DNA from: UBA7960 sp964624065
Lineage (GTDB): Bacteria > Bacteroidota > Bacteroidia > Bacteroidales > UBA7960
Assembly: GCA_964624065.1 (NCBI GenBank)
Contig: CAZUWF010000016.1
Span: 1 to 54,889, forward strand
Length of the DNA: 54,889 nucleotides
Direction of reading: 5' to 3'
Part shown: positions 51,963 to 54,889 of the stretch, one piece after another
How positions within the stretch are numbered: position 1 is the first letter of the stretch
How the letters are laid out: every line of letters begins with the position of its first letter
The notes under the pieces: model-generated
Database searches by the model: none
What the model saw: only the letters and a program-made list of their open reading frames with translations
Told to the model about the DNA's origin: nothing
Translations under genes and position numbers: made by a program

Positions 51963-52982
51963 CTATTCGAGCACCGTCACCCAGCCATAGGGATCTGGCT
52001 CGTCTCCAAATTGAATACCAAGGAGTTTGTTGTATAATTTAGTGCTAATTGGGCCTGCATTGCCATCCTTTGAAAATTGATAAACCTTGCCTGTTTCACG
52101 CACAACTATCTTTCCTATGGGTGAGATTATTGCTGCTGTGCCGCAAGCACCAGCCTCTTGGAAGGTCTCCAGCTCTTCAATAGGGATGGATCTTCTTTCA
52201 ACTTTAAATCCCATATCTTCGGCCAATTGCATCAGGCTCATATTGGTAATGGATGGCAGTATTGAGCTAGACTTTGGGGTAATATAGGTGCCGTCTTTGA
52301 TGCCGAAAAAGTTTGCAGGACCTGCCTCGTCAATGTATTTTTTTTGCTTTGCCTCGGTAAAAAGAACGGAGGCAAACCCCTCGTCCTTTGACCTTTCCAT
52401 TGGTATAAGGCTACTGGCATAGTTACCTCCAACTTTAATATGGCCTGTTCCCTTTGGTGCTGCCCTGTCAAAATCGTTAATTAATTGTATGCTGACCGGT
52501 TTGAAGCCCTCCTTGAAATATGGCCCTACCGGCCCGGCGAATACCATAAAAAGGTATTCATTGGCAGGCCTGATTCCAACCTGTGCCCCGGTGCCAATAA
52601 GAAGCGGCCTGATGTATAGGGTGGCACCGCTGCCATACGGGGGAATGGCCTTCTCATTTAGCAAAACAACCTTTTGAACCATATCAAAAAATATTCCCTC
52701 GGGTACCGGAGCCATCATTATTCCTTCGGCGGATCGTTGCAGCCTCTTGGCATTTTCTATCCACCTGAATAGCCTTATCTTCCCATCCTTTCCGCGGTAT
52801 GCCTTCATCCCTTCAAAAGCTTCCTGACCGTAGTGCAAACATGTTGCAGCCATGTGGATGCTGATGTACTCAGACGAGGAAATCTCCACCTCGCCCCACT
52901 GCCCATTGCGATAATAACACCTGGCATTGTAGTCGGTTTGAAAATATCCGAATGGGAGCTTACCCCAATCTACGTTATTCAT
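51963..52982 (-). CDS. ilvE: Branched-chain amino acid aminotransferase
   Basis: 339 residues of the fold-type IV PLP enzymes. The internal aldimine lysine is Lys183 in GTGHIKVGGNYASSLIPM. Other BCAT landmarks are CLHYGQEAFEGMKAYRG near the N terminus, YIDEAGPANFFGIKDGTYI and SSSILPSITNMSLMQLAEDM, and EAGACGTAAIISPIGKI. It exchanges amino groups between Leu/Ile/Val and 2-oxoglutarate, for synthesis or breakdown, and fits the peptide-catabolic genes nearby. It is convergent with the MFS gene and has no neighbouring ilv or leu genes. Confidence 0.94.
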   Translation of the reverse strand: MNNVDWGKLPFGYFQTDYNARCYYRNGQWGEVEISSSEYISIHMAATCLHYGQEAFEGMKAYRGKDGKIRLFRWIENAKRLQRSAEGIMMAPVPEGIFFDMVQKVVLLNEKAIPPYGSGATLYIRPLLIGTGAQVGIRPANEYLFMVFAGPVGPYFKEGFKPVSIQLINDFDRAAPKGTGHIKVGGNYASSLIPMERSKDEGFASVLFTEAKQKKYIDEAGPANFFGIKDGTYITPKSSSILPSITNMSLMQLAEDMGFKVERRSIPIEELETFQEAGACGTAAIISPIGKIVVRETGKVYQFSKDGNAGPISTKLYNKLLGIQFGDEPDPYGWVTVLE

Positions 52983-53040
52983 GTCGGTAGGTTTTAAGGT
53001 TAATGATTATTGCTTTTGGCTGCAATATTATTACAATTTT

Positions 53041-53232
53041 ATGAGAAAATCAAAAAAAAGGCGAAATATTTCCAAAAAACACACAGATTTTGATTATATA
53101 ATGAAAGTAGGTAATAAACAATTCTGCCATTTGCAATCTGGTCATAGTGCTCCGTCCATCAATTCCGCCTTAGGAGCTCTATGGACCATTCCGCCAGCCT
53201 CAATTTATTATTCGGCCTTGGTTCTTAATTAA
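53041..53232 (+). CDS. Doubtful small ORF between ilvE and the S13 peptidase gene
   Basis: A 63-codon frame starts at ATG 53041 with a basic, coding-like beginning (MRKSKKRRNISKKHTDFDYI), while the second half is weakly coding and its stop (TAA at 53230-53232) runs into the end of the convergent S13 gene. I do not recognise the product. It is listed because the first 30 codons look protein-like; a frameshift may have changed the rest. There is nothing else in the 246-base gap. Confidence 0.25.
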   Translation: MRKSKKRRNISKKHTDFDYIMKVGNKQFCHLQSGHSAPSINSALGALWTIPPASIYYSALVLN

Positions 53233-54797
53233 TCACTCCTTGATATTCGTACTTCACAAGTTGTTATGGCATCCATTAGATTTACCATCTTTTCTCTAAT
53301 TTCAGAACTGGTGCCCGAAAAATTATTCACCATAAGGGCGAAAACCAGTTTATGCCCATTGGAGTTGTATGTATATCCTGCATAAGACCTTACATTTCCC
53401 ATAAATCCACTTTTTGCCCTCAAAACACCTTCAGATTTAGTTCCCTTAAAAAGGTTGGCTATGGTTCCTGTCCTTCCTGCCACGGGAATCCCCTCAGAGA
53501 ATGCTTGGCCAGATTGGTGTTTTAATGCGGTGATTATTACTTGGACCAGTTGGTTTGGGGTAAGGCGATTTGCAGGCGATAAGCCGCTACCGTCAAAAAG
53601 AAACATTCCGTCAGTATCGAGTCCTAGTTTTTTCCAGAAATCTTTTATGGCTTCGGCACCCGCTGCAAAACTACCTTGCCCTTTCTGCTTCAGACCTAGG
53701 GTTTTCAAAACATTCTCCGATAAGGTGTTTGTGCTTTGCTGGTTAATCCGATTAACTATCTCCGACAATTCCGGGCTTGCATTTATGGCTAATACTTCTG
53801 AAGTTTTGGGAGGTGGAATGCCATTATAGTCTCTAACCCGTTGGCAGGTTGGTTTATGAAATACCTCCACGCCATTATCAAGTAAAAACTGGTGGAAAAC
53901 CTGAGCCACTAACATTGCCGGATCGGGTATGGAGCCCCTCACAGAAAAATTATTGCTACCCAAAGGGACTGTTCCAGTAAGGGTGCGTTGGTTTTGGTAG
54001 GGTGCACCGTAAATGAAAACTTGGTCTCCAGAGTTTCGCGGCCCGGTAGTAACAAGGTTTAGGTAAGTTATATCCGGTATTTCCGGACTTGTCGAAATCA
54101 CCCTTGCCGGACTTCCAATCGAGGTTCCTGGCTGAAAGTAGACCGTGTACATATTCTCGTTTACGGTAAGACCACTTGAGCCTGCACCGTAGTAATTGCC
54201 AATATCCTCCCAAATCCACTTGCGGGGAACGAGTTCGTAATCAAAAACAGATTCATCGGCAATAATCTGGCCCGTTACCCTTTTGATGCCCTTGCCTTGC
54301 AATGCCTTCAACCACCGATCAAAGATACCTTTTAAGCTGGAAGCCCCTTTTACTTCTGGGGAGCCGAAAGTGGGATCTCCACTTCCCTTGATTATCAAAT
54401 CGCCGATAAGAGTTCCGTCAGTATCAACTGAACCGTTATGGCCAAGAATGGTTTCGTACCTGAAGTCGGAACCAAGCACTTGAAACGCAGATGCCGAGGT
54501 TAGCAATTTAAGGGTTGATGCAGGTGCTATTGAGAGGTTTTTATTGTGCGAAACAACATATCTTCCGGTTTCAAAATCGACAACAACAAACCCCCAGGCG
54601 GCGTTTTTTATTGAGGGCTCATTGGCAAACCTTTGCATTGCTGCATTTAAGCCGCACGAAGGTTTATGGAAAACAACACTGGATTCAAAATTGGAGTTTC
54701 CATTCATATTTCTGCTACCATAGGTCGAACTGCTAATAACAACCAAAATGGAAACCAGCAGGACAATAAATAAAAACGGAGGTGCTGGGGATTTCAT
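53229..54797 (-). CDS. dacB: D-alanyl-D-alanine carboxypeptidase/endopeptidase, S13 (PBP4 type)
   Basis: 522 residues. A membrane-spanning signal segment (FLFIVLLVSILVVISSSTYG) sends it to the periplasm. Active-site motif SxxK is Ser94-Thr-Leu-Lys97 in SIAPASTLKLLTSAS, the SxN region is DGSGLSPANRLTP, and the KTG motif reads KSG in VLRAKSGFMGNVRSYAGY. It trims peptidoglycan peptides and cuts cross-links. The last ~90 bases of the window form its upstream region, with TAAATTTG on the minus strand (54850-54857) as a possible -7 element. Confidence 0.93.
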   Translation of the reverse strand: MKSPAPPFLFIVLLVSILVVISSSTYGSRNMNGNSNFESSVVFHKPSCGLNAAMQRFANEPSIKNAAWGFVVVDFETGRYVVSHNKNLSIAPASTLKLLTSASAFQVLGSDFRYETILGHNGSVDTDGTLIGDLIIKGSGDPTFGSPEVKGASSLKGIFDRWLKALQGKGIKRVTGQIIADESVFDYELVPRKWIWEDIGNYYGAGSSGLTVNENMYTVYFQPGTSIGSPARVISTSPEIPDITYLNLVTTGPRNSGDQVFIYGAPYQNQRTLTGTVPLGSNNFSVRGSIPDPAMLVAQVFHQFLLDNGVEVFHKPTCQRVRDYNGIPPPKTSEVLAINASPELSEIVNRINQQSTNTLSENVLKTLGLKQKGQGSFAAGAEAIKDFWKKLGLDTDGMFLFDGSGLSPANRLTPNQLVQVIITALKHQSGQAFSEGIPVAGRTGTIANLFKGTKSEGVLRAKSGFMGNVRSYAGYTYNSNGHKLVFALMVNNFSGTSSEIREKMVNLMDAITTCEVRISRSD

Positions 54798-54889
54798 TTC
54801 TTCCTATTTTTTACGGATTATTTAAAGTTCACTGGTTGTGCATTTAGCACAAATTTATTTTTATTTTGTTTAAACTTTGTTTAAAGACG

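Noticed and set aside
53440..53470. GRTGTI in the S13 peptidase as a degenerate KTG motif
   Set aside because: The true KTG-equivalent is KSG further on (VLRAKSGFMGNVRS); the RTG belongs to the preceding strand, so the active site is not defective.

Overview
The window looks like a contig from an anaerobic or microaerophilic member of the Bacteroidota, probably near Bacteroidales/Marinilabiliales. This rests on family content and promoters, not on a marker tree. Supporting signs are TAnnTTTG-type -7 elements before several genes, an S46 dipeptidyl peptidase of DPP11 type, a PG0541-like small protein closing an RND efflux operon, type II pantothenate kinase, a MurA with Asp at the fosfomycin-target position, outer-membrane proteins ending in Phe, and a tungsten-type aldehyde ferredoxin oxidoreductase. 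Base composition is moderate (low 40s % G+C by eye) except for the first ~150 bases. These are strikingly GC-rich, encode a piece of a PQQ/BamB-like beta-propeller, and look like a foreign or chimeric end.

Layout. 1-5351: edge of a surface-polysaccharide locus, with a truncated methyltransferase (-), then a Wzx-like flippase, a GT4 glycosyltransferase and an asparagine-synthase-like protein (+). 5545-7654: an NYN nuclease/cold-shock fusion convergent with, and overlapping, the RNA ligase RtcB. 7993-13782: MnmE, aldehyde ferredoxin oxidoreductase, RluF pseudouridine synthase and a thermonuclease-like lipoprotein. 14168-21132: TetR regulator, TolC, HlyD adaptor, RND pump and PG0541-like protein. 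21133-21535: a dense patch of palindromic intergenic repeats. 21501-25334 (-): a frameshifted lipoprotein gene, two unknown outer-membrane barrel candidates and an unknown 511-residue lipoprotein. Its 680-bp upstream region holds a (GATA)n tract and a decamer array running up to the copper ATPase CopA.

28514-33749: quinone oxidoreductase-like protein, TspO-like protein, nucleotidyltransferase, then CoaW, a LutA-like CCG protein and RlmB on the minus strand. 34008-42597: ABC exporter pair, GrpE-DnaJ, MurA, a small heat shock protein with palindromic upstream repeats, and CTP synthase. 42760-54797: secreted M3 dipeptidyl carboxypeptidase, DPP11, a sugar-isomerase-like protein, DEAD-box helicase, MFS sugar-type transporter, branched-chain aminotransferase and an S13 D-Ala-D-Ala carboxypeptidase.

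Most of the window is chromosomal housekeeping with short operons. Functional themes are envelope biogenesis (polysaccharide, MurA, S13), peptide catabolism (M3, DPP11, IlvE), RNA processing (NYN-CSD, RtcB, MnmE, RluF, RlmB, DEAD helicase) and efflux/metal export (RND, ABC, CopA). No rRNA, tRNA, CRISPR array, complete insertion sequence or prophage was recognised. The least explained parts are the NYN-CSD/RtcB pair, the unknown secreted cluster with its repeat-rich upstream region, the convergent repeat patch, and two stretches of coding-like but broken sequence (about 9440-9790 and 44950-45140).
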